In this document: positions 51,701-60,507 of the stretch, piece by piece
Layout: each line of letters begins with the position of its first letter
How positions within the stretch are numbered: the first letter of the stretch is position 1
Assembly (NCBI RefSeq): GCF_038806765.1
Contig: NZ_CP152389.1
Location: 1,798,001-1,862,000 of the forward strand
Direction of reading: 5' to 3'
Length of the DNA stretch: 64,000 nucleotides
Origin: Mucilaginibacter sp. CSA2-8R
Lineage (GTDB): Bacteria > Bacteroidota > Bacteroidia > Sphingobacteriales > Sphingobacteriaceae
Position numbers and translations under genes: made by a program
Notes under the pieces: model-generated
Databases searched by the model: none
The model's input: only the letters and a program-made list of their open reading frames with translations
What the model was told of the DNA's origin: nothing

Positions 51701-51896
51701 TTTTGGATATCAGTTTGCAAACAAATTGTTGCCATTCCATCTAAAAAATGCTCGGTTATATATAAGTGCATACAATTTATTTACGCTTACCAATTACAGA
51801 AAATACCAGCAAGACCCTGAAGTTGCCACTGGTGCTGCCGGCGATGTTTATCCGAACCAGCGTGTGGTAAACTTAGGTTTGCAAGTGTCCTTCTAA
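48768..51896 (+). CDS. SusC/RagA TonB-dependent transporter (SusC-2)
   Basis: About 1042 residues from the ATG at 48768. Longer reading to 48621 would overlap SusD-2 and lacks a signal peptide at its start. Signal peptide IILLTIILPLLFINQLMAQ, carboxypeptidase-like domain (VVTGTVKDANGVLPGVTV), TonB-box-like LDQVVVLGY, plug (TLAGRLPGFYSQQTSGQPG, TVTILKDASTTAVYGIKG) and barrel ending NLGLQVSF. No STN domain, so signalling through an ECF sigma/anti-sigma pair is not expected. It has no SusD behind it and may pair with SusD-1, which stands at the operon head. Last gene of the import operon. Confidence 0.93.
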   Translation: MRIILLTIILPLLFINQLMAQSRVVTGTVKDANGVLPGVTVREKDVPNNLAIANSSGRFSITLRGKLNIIVVKYIGYDDREVKIVPGKKDYDITLQANKQGLDQVVVLGYKPASRITNTGAVSQIAASEVRTVPTANIQNTLAGRLPGFYSQQTSGQPGRDAATFFIRGQSSINGSNTPLIIVDDVEYQPDQLQQINVNEIETVTILKDASTTAVYGIKGANGVLVITTRRGKVGAPQVNLRVETGIQSPTKYPQFLNAFETAKLVNEAENNYNTAYGIANGTLSFTQQDLDAFRTGSDPYGHPDINWYHAILKRQTFQSNTNLDISGGNNLVRYFITGGALSQNGLLRNFSDPANEINSDYNYKRYNFRANLDLKANKNLTVRLDLSTRFGLLNQPHASNILGEIYDFTKITPYSAPFLNPNGSYAYAYSQFNSNSYKNTPLQLSTINARLANGGYDRSTRTDFNSLFDVNEKLDAITPGLSLTGRFSYSSIEQYTKKLYRYGAAGGSFSPPSYYYNPVNQQYTLDPRQQYVLPDYNKAGYTDSYITRVNLQGFLTYDRTFSQDHHVSALLLYNQYQDNDQANPPSKFSGQSIRVGYGYKQKYLIDFNGAYNGTDRFASNNRFGFFPAVSVAYNIANEDFFKNNVKFVSLLKLRGSYGKVGSDAIGGSRYIYSQYYNGGGGYNFGVSPVGFSGYSEGTLANPNVYWESQRELNIGLDFNMFNDKLTGNIEVFRNVRYDQLIFPGDISNILGVGVPPVNAGKTLNRGIEGQLSYRASVGQFLFSTTLTASFAKNKILYQREAAPAYSWLYRTGHSIGQPFGYHFIGYYTPEDIAKINSNATDKPALPVNGTRVQAGDLKYQDLNGDGKIDLYDQQAIGKPNVPNTVLGLNLGFGYKGFTLNVLLQGAMGYSFAVVGTGIEPFKSQFQPIHLERWTPATANTATFPSLTTDPLSVSSPTNYLSDYWLLNARYVRLKSLDFGYQFANKLLPFHLKNARLYISAYNLFTLTNYRKYQQDPEVATGAAGDVYPNQRVVNLGLQVSF

Positions 51897-51910
51897 TATT
51901 TATCTTCATT

Positions 51911-51924
51911 GCTAAACCGATTTA
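51911..51924. promoter_or_regulatory. LacI-type operator 10
   Basis: GCTAAACCGATTTA, one mismatch to the palindrome, 15 nt after the SusC-2 stop and about 8 bp before TAATTTG (-7-like). First of two operators ahead of the GH92-GH92-GH130 operon. Confidence 0.75.
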
Positions 51925-51954
51925 TTAAAATTAATTTGTAATATAGGAGATGTT

Positions 51955-51967
51955 TAAGTCGGTTTAG
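51955..51967. promoter_or_regulatory. LacI-type operator 11
   Basis: TAAGTCGGTTTAG, weaker copy of the palindrome, 13 nt before the ATG at 51981. The centre-to-centre distance to operator 10 is about 43 bp (four helical turns), which would suit a dimer-of-dimers or cooperative binding. Confidence 0.5.
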
Positions 51968-51980
51968 TATTGCTCATTTT

Positions 51981-54275
51981 ATGCTCAAAAAATATACTCT
52001 TAAAGGTATAGCCGCCGCTTGTTTAATAACATGTGCCGCGGTTGTTAAAGCCCAAGAACAAGATCTGGTTCATTACGCCAACACGCTTCAAGGCACTAAT
52101 TCGAAATACGAATTATCTTACGGTAACACTTACCCTGCAACAAGTTTGCCGTTCGCTATGAACACCTGGACTCCGCAAACCGGAAAAAATGGTGATGGCT
52201 GGAAATATCAGTATTTCGAAAAAAAAATCAGAGGGTTTCAGCAATCGCATCAGTGCAGTTCGTGGGTAAATGATTATGCTGTATTTTCATTAATGCCCGT
52301 TACCGGTAAGCTTTCGGTTACTGACGAGGATAGAGCTACGGGTTTTTCCCATCAAAATGAAGTTGCCCATCCCAACTACTACAAAGTAAAGTTAGATAAT
52401 AACATTACGGCCGAAATGACACCTACGGAGCGGGGAGCGCATCTTCGTTTCAGTTTTCCGAAGGCGGCGTCCTATCTTGTTTTAGACGGTTATACGCGCA
52501 TGAGTATGGTGAAAATTTTACCTGCTGAGCGCAAAATTATTGGTTTTGTTGATAACTGTCGATGGGCGCCTTCTAATTTCAAAAACTTTTTTGTTATTCA
52601 GTTCGACCAGCCGTTTAAAAGCTATGGCACCTGGGAAAATAAAAAGGGTAATATCATGCCTGGAAACCTAACAGATGAAGGAGAGGGTCGTGGTGCTTAT
52701 ATCAAGTTTGCAGATGGAGCAATAGTGAGTGCCAAAGTGGCTTCATCATATATTAGCCCAGAACAAGCTGAGCTCAATCTAATAACTGAATTAGGTGCTG
52801 ATAAAACTTTTGATATAACTAAAGAGAAGGCAACGAAAGTTTGGAATAAGCTATTTAACCGTGTTTTAGTAGAAGGCGGCACCGAGGAACAAAAAGCAAC
52901 GTTTTACTCTTGCCTGTACCATGCTAACTTGTTTTCGCATCGTTTTTTTGAATACGGCAAGGATAAAAAGCCCTACTATTTTAGCCCTTATGACGGTAAA
53001 ATACATCAGGGATACATGTATACAGATAATGGTTTTTGGGATACTTTCAGGGCTCAATTTCCACTTAATACTATATTGCATCCAACCATGCAGGGGCAAT
53101 ACATGCAGGCTCTGCTTGCAGCGCAGCAACAGTGTGGATGGTTTCCGTCATGGTCTTTTCCGGGTGAAACAGGTGGAATGAATGGTAACCATGCTATTGC
53201 TTTATTAGCCGATGCTTGGGTTAAAGGTATACGTACTTTTGACCCTCAGGAAGCTTTAAAAGCTTATTATCACGAGTCTACCAACAAAGGCCCCTGGGGC
53301 GGGTCAAATGGCCGTGGTATGGCCAAAGAATACCTTTCGTTAGGATATATTCCTTACTCAGAACAATCCCAGGGGGCTACCGCACAATCTTTAGAATATG
53401 CTTATGATGATTTTTGTGGTTACCAGTTAGCAAAGCAAACCCATCAACCATTTTATCAGGAAGTTTATGGCAAGCAAATGTATAACTATAAAATGTCCTA
53501 TGATCCATCTACAAGATTTATGCGTGCCCGTGATATCAATGGGAAATGGATTGAGCCATTTAAACCGTTAGCCTGGGGTGGTCCATACACTGAGGGCAAT
53601 GCCTGGCACTGGCAGTGGTCGGTATTCCATGATATTCAGGGCTTGATTGATTTGATGGGAGGCGACAATAATTTTACAGCAAAGCTTGATTCTGTTTTTT
53701 CGCAACCATCAACTATTGATGTAGGAGCTTACGGTATCATGATTCATGAAATGACCGAGATGAAGCTGATTAATATGGGGCAGTATGCCCATGGTAACCA
53801 GCCCATACAGCACATGATTTATTTATACAATTATGCCGGACAGCCCTGGAAAGCACAGCAACATGTAAGAGAAGTGTTGAACAATATCTATCACTCCAAC
53901 GAGAACGGATATCCGGGAGACGAAGACCAGGGGCAAATGTCGTCCTGGTATGTTTTGAGTGCAATGGGTTTTTATAGTGTGTGTCCAGGCGTAAATCAGT
54001 ATGTTATTGGAAGCCCAGAATTTAAAAAAATTACCTTGACTTTAGAGAACGGTAAAAAGTTCGTTATTGAAGCGCCAAACAATGACATGAAAAACGTATA
54101 CATCGCAAGTGCACAATTAAACGGTAAAAATTATACCAGAAATTGGTTGTCTCACCAAGACATCATGAACGGAGGTACCCTGCGTTTTGAAATGAGTGAT
54201 AAACCGGTTACCACGCGTGGCATTCATAAAGCAGACCGGCCGTATTCGGTAAGCGTTTATAATGCAACAAAATAG
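51981..54275 (+). CDS. Secreted GH92 alpha-mannosidase (copy 2)
   Basis: 764 residues, signal peptide ending near VVKAQ (25). GH92 hallmarks: YGNTYPATSLPFAMNTWTPQ, GFWDTFRAQFPLNT, and GDEDQGQMSSWY near residue 642-655 with the conserved acidic residues. A calcium-dependent inverting exo-alpha-mannosidase is expected. The N-terminal substrate-binding strand differs from the other two GH92 copies (no NPFIGT motif), consistent with a different linkage. First gene of a tight operon with another GH92 and the GH130. Controlled by operators 10 and 11. Confidence 0.92.
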   Translation: MLKKYTLKGIAAACLITCAAVVKAQEQDLVHYANTLQGTNSKYELSYGNTYPATSLPFAMNTWTPQTGKNGDGWKYQYFEKKIRGFQQSHQCSSWVNDYAVFSLMPVTGKLSVTDEDRATGFSHQNEVAHPNYYKVKLDNNITAEMTPTERGAHLRFSFPKAASYLVLDGYTRMSMVKILPAERKIIGFVDNCRWAPSNFKNFFVIQFDQPFKSYGTWENKKGNIMPGNLTDEGEGRGAYIKFADGAIVSAKVASSYISPEQAELNLITELGADKTFDITKEKATKVWNKLFNRVLVEGGTEEQKATFYSCLYHANLFSHRFFEYGKDKKPYYFSPYDGKIHQGYMYTDNGFWDTFRAQFPLNTILHPTMQGQYMQALLAAQQQCGWFPSWSFPGETGGMNGNHAIALLADAWVKGIRTFDPQEALKAYYHESTNKGPWGGSNGRGMAKEYLSLGYIPYSEQSQGATAQSLEYAYDDFCGYQLAKQTHQPFYQEVYGKQMYNYKMSYDPSTRFMRARDINGKWIEPFKPLAWGGPYTEGNAWHWQWSVFHDIQGLIDLMGGDNNFTAKLDSVFSQPSTIDVGAYGIMIHEMTEMKLINMGQYAHGNQPIQHMIYLYNYAGQPWKAQQHVREVLNNIYHSNENGYPGDEDQGQMSSWYVLSAMGFYSVCPGVNQYVIGSPEFKKITLTLENGKKFVIEAPNNDMKNVYIASAQLNGKNYTRNWLSHQDIMNGGTLRFEMSDKPVTTRGIHKADRPYSVSVYNATK

Positions 54276-54282
54276 ATATTTT

Positions 54283-56463
54283 ATGAAGTCATTGAGTATT
54301 GTGACAGGTGTATTGCTTTGTATGGTAACTGCATGTTTTGCGCAAGGCAAAGCAAAAAGAAATTATGCTGGGTTAGTAAACACTTTAATTGGTACTAAAG
54401 GTAAGGGGGCTGGTATCAACGAACGATATCTGGAGAGTGGGTACACATTTCCTGGGGCTATGTACCCATTCGGAATGGTTCAGTTTACCCCCACATTTTT
54501 TGATGAAGGTAAGGGGTTTGTCGTAAATCAGCTCAGTGGAGCGGGCTGCGATCATATGGGAAATTTCCCAACTTTGCCATTGGAGGGTAAGCTGAACACC
54601 TCGCCAGATGCTATGGCTCAGTTAGGTGTAAAATATCAAACTTTGAACGCATGTGCCGGCTATTACTCTGTTAAATTAAATAATGGTATTAAAGCTGAAT
54701 TGACAGTTACCCCAAGAACCGGTTTGGCAAAATATACTGCGCCTGATCAGTCAAAAAACATTACTGTAATTATCGGGTCAGGCATTAACGCAACGCAATT
54801 ACAGGAAAGTCATGCTCAAATAATCGGTAACAGGGTAGAAGGATACGCCGATGGAGGATCGTTTTGCAGCCCAAAAATCAAAACCAATTACCGCGTATAT
54901 TTTGTTGCTGAGTTTAATGTTACACCCGAAATAACAGGTAACTGGAAAAATAAAAAAATTGAAGCCGGAGCGCAAGCAGTTGATGGTTCGAACTCAGGTT
55001 TGTATTTTACATTTAATACAAGTAAGCAAAAGGTTATACAATATAAGTTTGCAATTTCTTATGTATCTGTAGCCAATGCAAAAGAAAACCTTCAGACAGA
55101 AAACAAAGGTTGGAACTTTAATCAAATTATAGAGCAAACACAACAAGCTTGGAATAATTATTTAGGCAAAATTGAAGTTACCGGTGCCAGCAGCGATCGT
55201 ATAATTCAATTTTACACACACTTTTATCACGCTTTGGCGCACCCCAGTTTGTTCAGTGATGTAAACGGGCAATATGTTGGAGCGGACGAACAAAAACACC
55301 AGGTTAATATACCAACATATACAGCTTACAGTAATTGGGATACGTATCGCACACAGATACAGCTGCTGAGTTTGCTTGCGCCGAAAGAAAGCGGTGACAT
55401 GGTTACATCACTTATTAATTTTGCTAAGCAATCCGGCGGCGGATGGCCCAGGTGGGTAATGGCAAATAAAGAAACCGGTATAATGCAAGGCGATCCTACT
55501 TCAATACTGGTAGCTAATGCCTACGCTTTTGGAGCACGTAATTTTGATAAGAACGCCGCCTTAGATATCATGCGTAAGGGTGCAGAAATGCCCGGAACGC
55601 GATCTCAGCAAGAGTTAACCCGTCCGCAACTTGAGCAGTACATCAACAAAGGGTATGCAGATGCCTCTATGAGTTTAGAGTATAATTCCGCTGATTTTGC
55701 AATAGCTCAATTTGCGCGGCAAGCCCTAAAAGATAATACGCTTTATGGCAAATATCTTAAAAGAGCACAATACTGGAAAAACCTATATAATCCTTTAACC
55801 GGTTGGTTACAATCGCGTAATACAGATGGAAGCTGGAAGAAATATGACGAGGATTGGCGAGAGGCCAGCTTCAAAAATTACTTCTGGATGGTTCCGTTTA
55901 ACCTGAAAAAGTTAATAGATACAATAGGAGGCAAGGGTAAAGCGGAAGCAAGACTTGATAGTTTTTTTAAAAGGCTGAATGCTACTTACAACCAGCAATG
56001 GTTTGCTGCAGGCAACGAGCCCGATTTTCAGGTGCCATGGGTTTACAATTGGACAAACGCACCTTATAAAACACAAGTTTTGGTAAAGAGAATTATCCGG
56101 GAGCAATACACCAACCGAGCCAATGGCCTGCCCGGCAATGATGATTTGGGCGCCATGGGAGCATGGTATGTATTTGCTAATATCGGCCTATATCCGATGA
56201 TGCCTGGCGTAGGTGGTTTCAGTATCAATTCGCCATCTTTCTCGCTTATAAAGATCCATTTGCCAGGTAACAAAAAACTAATTATTTCTGGAGGAAACGA
56301 GCAAAAAGCTTATATAAAGCAATTACTTGTTAACGGTAAGCCGGCTAAAAGTACCTGGATATCATTAAACGAAATAATGAATGGAGGTGAGCTCCATTAT
56401 GTGCTTACCGATAAAGCTCCGCAAAGCAATACGTTTACAGTTGCACCTCCTTTTTATGATTAA
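54283..56463 (+). CDS. Secreted GH92 alpha-mannosidase (copy 3)
   Basis: About 726 residues from the ATG at 54283, which is 7 nt after the stop of copy 2. An ATG at 54262 would overlap it. Signal peptide SIVTGVLLCMVTACFAQ. GH92 features: VNTLIGTKGKGAG, FPGAMYPFGMVQFTP, YSNWDTYRTQIQLL, and GNDDLGAMGAWY near residue 616-627. In this last motif the usual GQMSAW reads GAMGAW and the acidic pair is DD rather than ED, a variant worth noting. Stop overlaps the GH130 start by 8 nt, so translation is coupled. Predicted exo-alpha-mannosidase with its own linkage preference. Confidence 0.91.
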   Translation: MKSLSIVTGVLLCMVTACFAQGKAKRNYAGLVNTLIGTKGKGAGINERYLESGYTFPGAMYPFGMVQFTPTFFDEGKGFVVNQLSGAGCDHMGNFPTLPLEGKLNTSPDAMAQLGVKYQTLNACAGYYSVKLNNGIKAELTVTPRTGLAKYTAPDQSKNITVIIGSGINATQLQESHAQIIGNRVEGYADGGSFCSPKIKTNYRVYFVAEFNVTPEITGNWKNKKIEAGAQAVDGSNSGLYFTFNTSKQKVIQYKFAISYVSVANAKENLQTENKGWNFNQIIEQTQQAWNNYLGKIEVTGASSDRIIQFYTHFYHALAHPSLFSDVNGQYVGADEQKHQVNIPTYTAYSNWDTYRTQIQLLSLLAPKESGDMVTSLINFAKQSGGGWPRWVMANKETGIMQGDPTSILVANAYAFGARNFDKNAALDIMRKGAEMPGTRSQQELTRPQLEQYINKGYADASMSLEYNSADFAIAQFARQALKDNTLYGKYLKRAQYWKNLYNPLTGWLQSRNTDGSWKKYDEDWREASFKNYFWMVPFNLKKLIDTIGGKGKAEARLDSFFKRLNATYNQQWFAAGNEPDFQVPWVYNWTNAPYKTQVLVKRIIREQYTNRANGLPGNDDLGAMGAWYVFANIGLYPMMPGVGGFSINSPSFSLIKIHLPGNKKLIISGGNEQKAYIKQLLVNGKPAKSTWISLNEIMNGGELHYVLTDKAPQSNTFTVAPPFYD

Positions 56464-57562
56464 AATAAAAACGCTAAGCTTAATTTTAACAAGCAGTTTC
56501 TTATCCATTGCTGTGCAAGCACAGAAATTGCCTGATTGGGCTTTAGGGCCGTTTAACAGACCGGCGAATATTAATCCAATTATAACGCCAGATACATCGA
56601 GTTACTTCCATGACCCCATGACCGGACGGCGGGTAGCCTGGGAGGCTAATGATACTTTTAACCCTGCAGCAACCGTATTCAATGAACAGATATGTATTTT
56701 ATACCGAGCTGAAGATAAATCAGGTGTTGGAATTAGCCAAAGAACTTCACGTATAGGATTGGCAAAAAGCAATAACGGTACATCAGTTATACGGTCATCT
56801 GCACCGGTACTGTTTCCGGCTAATGATGCTGTAAAAGAATTTGAGTGGACTGGCGGCTGCGAAGATCCTCGAGTAGCTGTAACCGCAGATGGTACTTATT
56901 TAGCGCTGTATACAGAATGGAATCACAAAGTACCCCGGTTAGCTGCGGCCATATCGAAAGACTTGCGAAAATGGCAAAAGCATGGACCTGTGTTTCGACA
57001 GGCTTACCATGGCAAATTTTTTAATATGGGTACCAAGTCAGCTTCAATTTTGACAAAGCTTGTTAATGGCAAGCTTGTTATAACAAAGCTAAATGGTAAG
57101 TATTGGATGTATTGGGGCGAAGACCATGTATATGCTGCTTCATCTACAGATTTAGTAAATTGGATGCCATTGATAGATGCTAACGGAAATTTAAAAATAC
57201 TTGCTCAGCCACGTAAAGGCTTTTTTGATAGTGTATTTACAGAATGTGGTCCGCCGGCAGTGTTAACAGATAAGGGCATTATACTCTTGTATAACGGTAA
57301 AAACGATGAACATACCGGTGATACCCGATATGCTCCAAATGCTTATTGTGCTGGTCAAATGCTTTTTGATAAAAATAATCCCGAAAAAGTATTAGCGCGC
57401 TTAGACCGACCATTTTTAAAACCAGAACAGTCTTTTGAAAAGAGCGGGCAGTACCCGGCCGGAACCGTGTTTGTAGAAGGCTTAGTTTACTATAAGAACG
57501 CTTGGTATTTATACTATGGTTGCGCCGATTCGAAAGTTGCTGTTGCCATATGGAAGCCCTAA
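56456..57562 (+). CDS. Secreted GH130 beta-mannosidase/phosphorylase-like enzyme
   Basis: 368 residues from the ATG at 56456, overlapping the GH92 stop (ATGATTAA). Signal peptide SLILTSSFLSIAVQAQ. Five-bladed propeller with NDTFNPAATV (65-74) and GCEDPRV (134-140), the GH130 catalytic-Asp motif, then FTECGPPAVLTDKG. GH130 comprises beta-mannoside phosphorylases, mostly cytoplasmic, and extracytoplasmic beta-1,2-mannosidases. The signal peptide argues for a hydrolase, because phosphorolysis needs cytosolic phosphate and use of the product. It would act on a beta-mannosyl residue exposed by the GH92 enzymes. Third and last gene of the operon. Confidence 0.85.
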   Translation: MIKIKTLSLILTSSFLSIAVQAQKLPDWALGPFNRPANINPIITPDTSSYFHDPMTGRRVAWEANDTFNPAATVFNEQICILYRAEDKSGVGISQRTSRIGLAKSNNGTSVIRSSAPVLFPANDAVKEFEWTGGCEDPRVAVTADGTYLALYTEWNHKVPRLAAAISKDLRKWQKHGPVFRQAYHGKFFNMGTKSASILTKLVNGKLVITKLNGKYWMYWGEDHVYAASSTDLVNWMPLIDANGNLKILAQPRKGFFDSVFTECGPPAVLTDKGIILLYNGKNDEHTGDTRYAPNAYCAGQMLFDKNNPEKVLARLDRPFLKPEQSFEKSGQYPAGTVFVEGLVYYKNAWYLYYGCADSKVAVAIWKP

Positions 57563-57697
57563 CGGGATAGTATAACATACTTTTAAGTTGTAAGAATTTT
57601 GAGTGACTATTGATGATTTTGTTTTCTCGATTGCCTTAAAATTATCTAATTTGTTTAAATAATCTCACCCAATATAAATTTATCCTTTTTACCAATT

Positions 57698-58969
57698 ATG
57701 CTGATTGATACGCCAGAGCTAACCGTGCACAAGCCCAAGTTTACAGAACGAAAGTATTTTGTTGTGCTTGCATTTGTTACTTCTTTGTTTTTATTATGGG
57801 GCATTGCCATGTCATTAGGTGATTCATTAAACAAGCATTTTCAAAATGTACTGCATATATCAAAAGTTAGATCAGCATATGTGCAGCTATCGCTATTTGG
57901 CGCCTACGCCATTATGGGTATTCCGGCGGGTTTGTTTATGAAACGCTTCGGTTATAAGAGTGGAGTTCTTTTAGGTTTAAGTTTGTATGCTTTAGGTGCT
58001 TTTTTGTTTGTGCCGGCAGCTAATACTACGTCTTTCGGACTTTTTAGAATTGCTCTATTTATTTTAGCATGCGGCCTGGCTACACTTGAAACCGTAGCAC
58101 ACCCTTTTGTTGCTGCTTTAGGTGACCAGCGTACCAGTGATCAGCGCATCAATTTTTCACAATCTTTTAACGGACTCGGCGGAATTATTGGCCCGCTGAT
58201 AGGTGGTTTTTTTATTTTGCGATCAGGGCAGGAGCACTCCAATGATTTAGTTGCTGTTAAGCATTTATATGTTATTATAGGAACGGTAATTAGCTTAGTG
58301 GCAGTTGCCTTTTCATTTATTAAAGTACCCAGCTTAAATGATCCACATGTAGTTGCATTAGATGCCTACGCTACCGGCAGTACAGATAAGGCGCCGGTTA
58401 AGCTTTTTCAGCGTAAGCATTTTGTGTTTGCAGCAGTTGCACAGTTGTTTAACGTGGCTGCGCAGGGTGGCACCTGGGCCTATTTCATCAATTATGGTAA
58501 TGATGTAATGGGGTTAACTACCGAAAAAGCATCCTATTTTTTCTCTTTTAGCATTGCATTAATGGTGCTTGGACGTTTCATCGGAACTCTTTTAATGCGT
58601 TATTGGGTGCGCCCAAACGTACTGCTTTCAATTTTTGCATTATGTAATATAGTAATGTGTGTTATTACTGCTCAGCATTGGGGCTGGGTTTCGTTCGCTG
58701 CACTAATTGCCATCAATTTCTTTTTTAGCATTATGTTCCCTACCATATTTAGTTTAGGCTTAAAAGATTTAGGTAAACATACTGAACAAGGAGCTTCCTT
58801 TATCGTGATGGGGGTAGTTGGCGGTGGCCTGTTTCCGTTCTTGATGGGTTTAATAGCTGATAAAAATGTTGCCACTGCTTATTATCTGCCAATTATTTGT
58901 TATATCGTTATTTTTGTTTTTGGGTACCACTACCCTCAACTTAATAGTGCAAGCCGTGATAATCAATAA
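57698..58969 (+). CDS. FucP-type MFS sugar:H+ symporter
   Basis: 423 residues, twelve predicted membrane segments, FucP branch of the MFS (FLLWGIAMSLGDSLNKHF, LATLETVAHPFV, FFFSIMFPTIFSLGLKDL). The family imports monosaccharides such as L-fucose, galactose/glucose or GlcNAc into the cytoplasm. In a mannose-rich locus mannose is the obvious candidate, with fucose a possible alternative if the substrate is an N-glycan. Neither can be read from the sequence. Its 135-nt upstream region has no copy of the operator. It lies between the GH130 gene and the LacI regulator. Confidence 0.88.
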   Translation: MLIDTPELTVHKPKFTERKYFVVLAFVTSLFLLWGIAMSLGDSLNKHFQNVLHISKVRSAYVQLSLFGAYAIMGIPAGLFMKRFGYKSGVLLGLSLYALGAFLFVPAANTTSFGLFRIALFILACGLATLETVAHPFVAALGDQRTSDQRINFSQSFNGLGGIIGPLIGGFFILRSGQEHSNDLVAVKHLYVIIGTVISLVAVAFSFIKVPSLNDPHVVALDAYATGSTDKAPVKLFQRKHFVFAAVAQLFNVAAQGGTWAYFINYGNDVMGLTTEKASYFFSFSIALMVLGRFIGTLLMRYWVRPNVLLSIFALCNIVMCVITAQHWGWVSFAALIAINFFFSIMFPTIFSLGLKDLGKHTEQGASFIVMGVVGGGLFPFLMGLIADKNVATAYYLPIICYIVIFVFGYHYPQLNSASRDNQ

Positions 58970-59073
58970 AATACCTCGACGTGCATTAGTTTTTAAATAA
59001 TAAGGTATTAATACAGTTACGACTAACTTATTTGTTACTTATCCTTATATATTTGGATTTTAAACCGGTAACA

Positions 59074-60093
59074 GTGAAGAACAAAGTCTCAATAAACGAT
59101 ATTGCTAAACAGTTAAATATTTCAAAAACGACAGTTTCGTTTATTTTAAATGGACGAGCACGTGAGAAACGGATAAGCGACAGCGTAGTTAAGAAAGTTC
59201 AGGATTTAGTAGAGGAATTAGACTATAAGCCTAATCCACTGGCGCAGGGTCTGCGTACCGGCAAGTCTAACACCATTGGATTGATGGTTGAAGATATATC
59301 AAATCCGTTTTTTGCTAATATTGCAAGGTTGATAGAGGACATGGCCTACCAAAACGGCTATAAAATATTATATTGCAGTACAGACAACAAAACAGATAAA
59401 ACTCGCGAATTGATTAAGGTATTTCAAGAGCGTCATGTTGATGGATACATTATAGCGCCACCCGAAAACGTCGAAGATGATATTAATGCACTGTTAAAAA
59501 ATGGTTTTCCGGTTGTTATGTTTGACCGTTACCTACCTGAAGTGAATACAGATCATGTTGTGGTTGATAATTTTCAAAGTACGTACCAGGCCACGCGACA
59601 CCTGATTGAGCAGGGTTTTAAAAATATTGGCTTCATTACCTTCATTTCATCACAAACACAGATGCAAGGACGCCTTGTGGGATATAAGGAGGCTTTAAAA
59701 GAAGCTGATCTGAAACCCCAAGTAAAAGAAATTCAGTTTGATAGGAATGAAAATTTAATCATTGATGCATTAACCACTTACTTAAAACGTAACCAAGGGT
59801 TTGATGCAATTTTATTCGGTACAAACCATATAGGCGCTTGCGGTTTAAAAGTGATGAGTAGCTTAGGTATTAAAATTCCGGAAGACATAGCAGTAGTATC
59901 ATTTGATGATTATGATGTTTTTCAGTTGAGTTCGCCTCCGGTAACAGCGGTAGCCCAGCCTTTTGAAGAAATTGCGAATAATATCATTTCATTACTGCTG
60001 AAAAAATTAGCTAACCGTACAAATACGTCGATACAAAAAGTTTCTCTGTCTACAAATCTAATTGTGCGGAAATCTTCTATTTCTACAAAATAG
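59074..60093 (+). CDS. LacI-family transcriptional regulator, probable regulator of the locus
   Basis: 339 residues from the GTG at 59074. Reading from the TTG at 59032 adds 14 residues that do not match the family. HTH of LacI type at residues 5-26 (VSINDIAKQLNISKTTVSFI), hinge helix NPLAQGLR (54-61) with the Leu that intercalates into a central CpG, and a periplasmic-binding-protein-like effector domain (SNTIGLMVEDISNPFFANI, VDGYIIAPPE, DAILFGTNHIGACGL, IAVVSFDDYDVFQLSSPPVT). The hinge fits the CG-centred palindrome found at least twelve times in this window. No copy lies in its own promoter region, so it does not seem autoregulated. The effector is probably a mono- or disaccharide from the target glycan (inference). 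Confidence 0.93.
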   Translation: MKNKVSINDIAKQLNISKTTVSFILNGRAREKRISDSVVKKVQDLVEELDYKPNPLAQGLRTGKSNTIGLMVEDISNPFFANIARLIEDMAYQNGYKILYCSTDNKTDKTRELIKVFQERHVDGYIIAPPENVEDDINALLKNGFPVVMFDRYLPEVNTDHVVVDNFQSTYQATRHLIEQGFKNIGFITFISSQTQMQGRLVGYKEALKEADLKPQVKEIQFDRNENLIIDALTTYLKRNQGFDAILFGTNHIGACGLKVMSSLGIKIPEDIAVVSFDDYDVFQLSSPPVTAVAQPFEEIANNIISLLLKKLANRTNTSIQKVSLSTNLIVRKSSISTK

Positions 60094-60507
60094 AAGTTCA
60101 ATAGAGAATCTATCAATTGAGTTAATGATCAGCTTTAAAATATTTTAGTCATTGCATTTCCTTTGGTCTTCACCTGATATTAGTTAACAACGAGTAAATT
60201 CACTTGGGTCATTTGATCAAATATATTTGATGGTGATTTAATGATTGTATAGTTAAAATTCTAAGACGTTTATATTGTTATAAAATAGCAATAATGGTTC
60301 GCTGCTGAGGGTCTTTCTAAACACTTCAACCTTGGTAACTTACATCACGATCATATAAACTTACTTATGCCTTTGTAACCACGTGCACAATTAAATGGTG
60401 TTGGCTTATAAATGTTGGCTGCTGATACTGTGAACTGCAAATAGCATTTAACTTTTGTAAAGCCGTTTTACAACAGAATAATGAAAAAAGAAGAAATTTA
60501 ACAATAA
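60094..60507. other. Gene-free stretch between regulator and last GH2
   Basis: About 415 nt of AT-rich sequence, the longest plain stretch inside the PUL core. No ORF or stable hairpin seen. The operator and promoter of the following GH2 gene lie just 3' of it. Confidence 0.5.

Noticed and set aside
57625..57640. TTCTCGATTG upstream of the MFS gene as a possible operator
   Set aside because: Only the central CGATT is shared and there is no second half-site.
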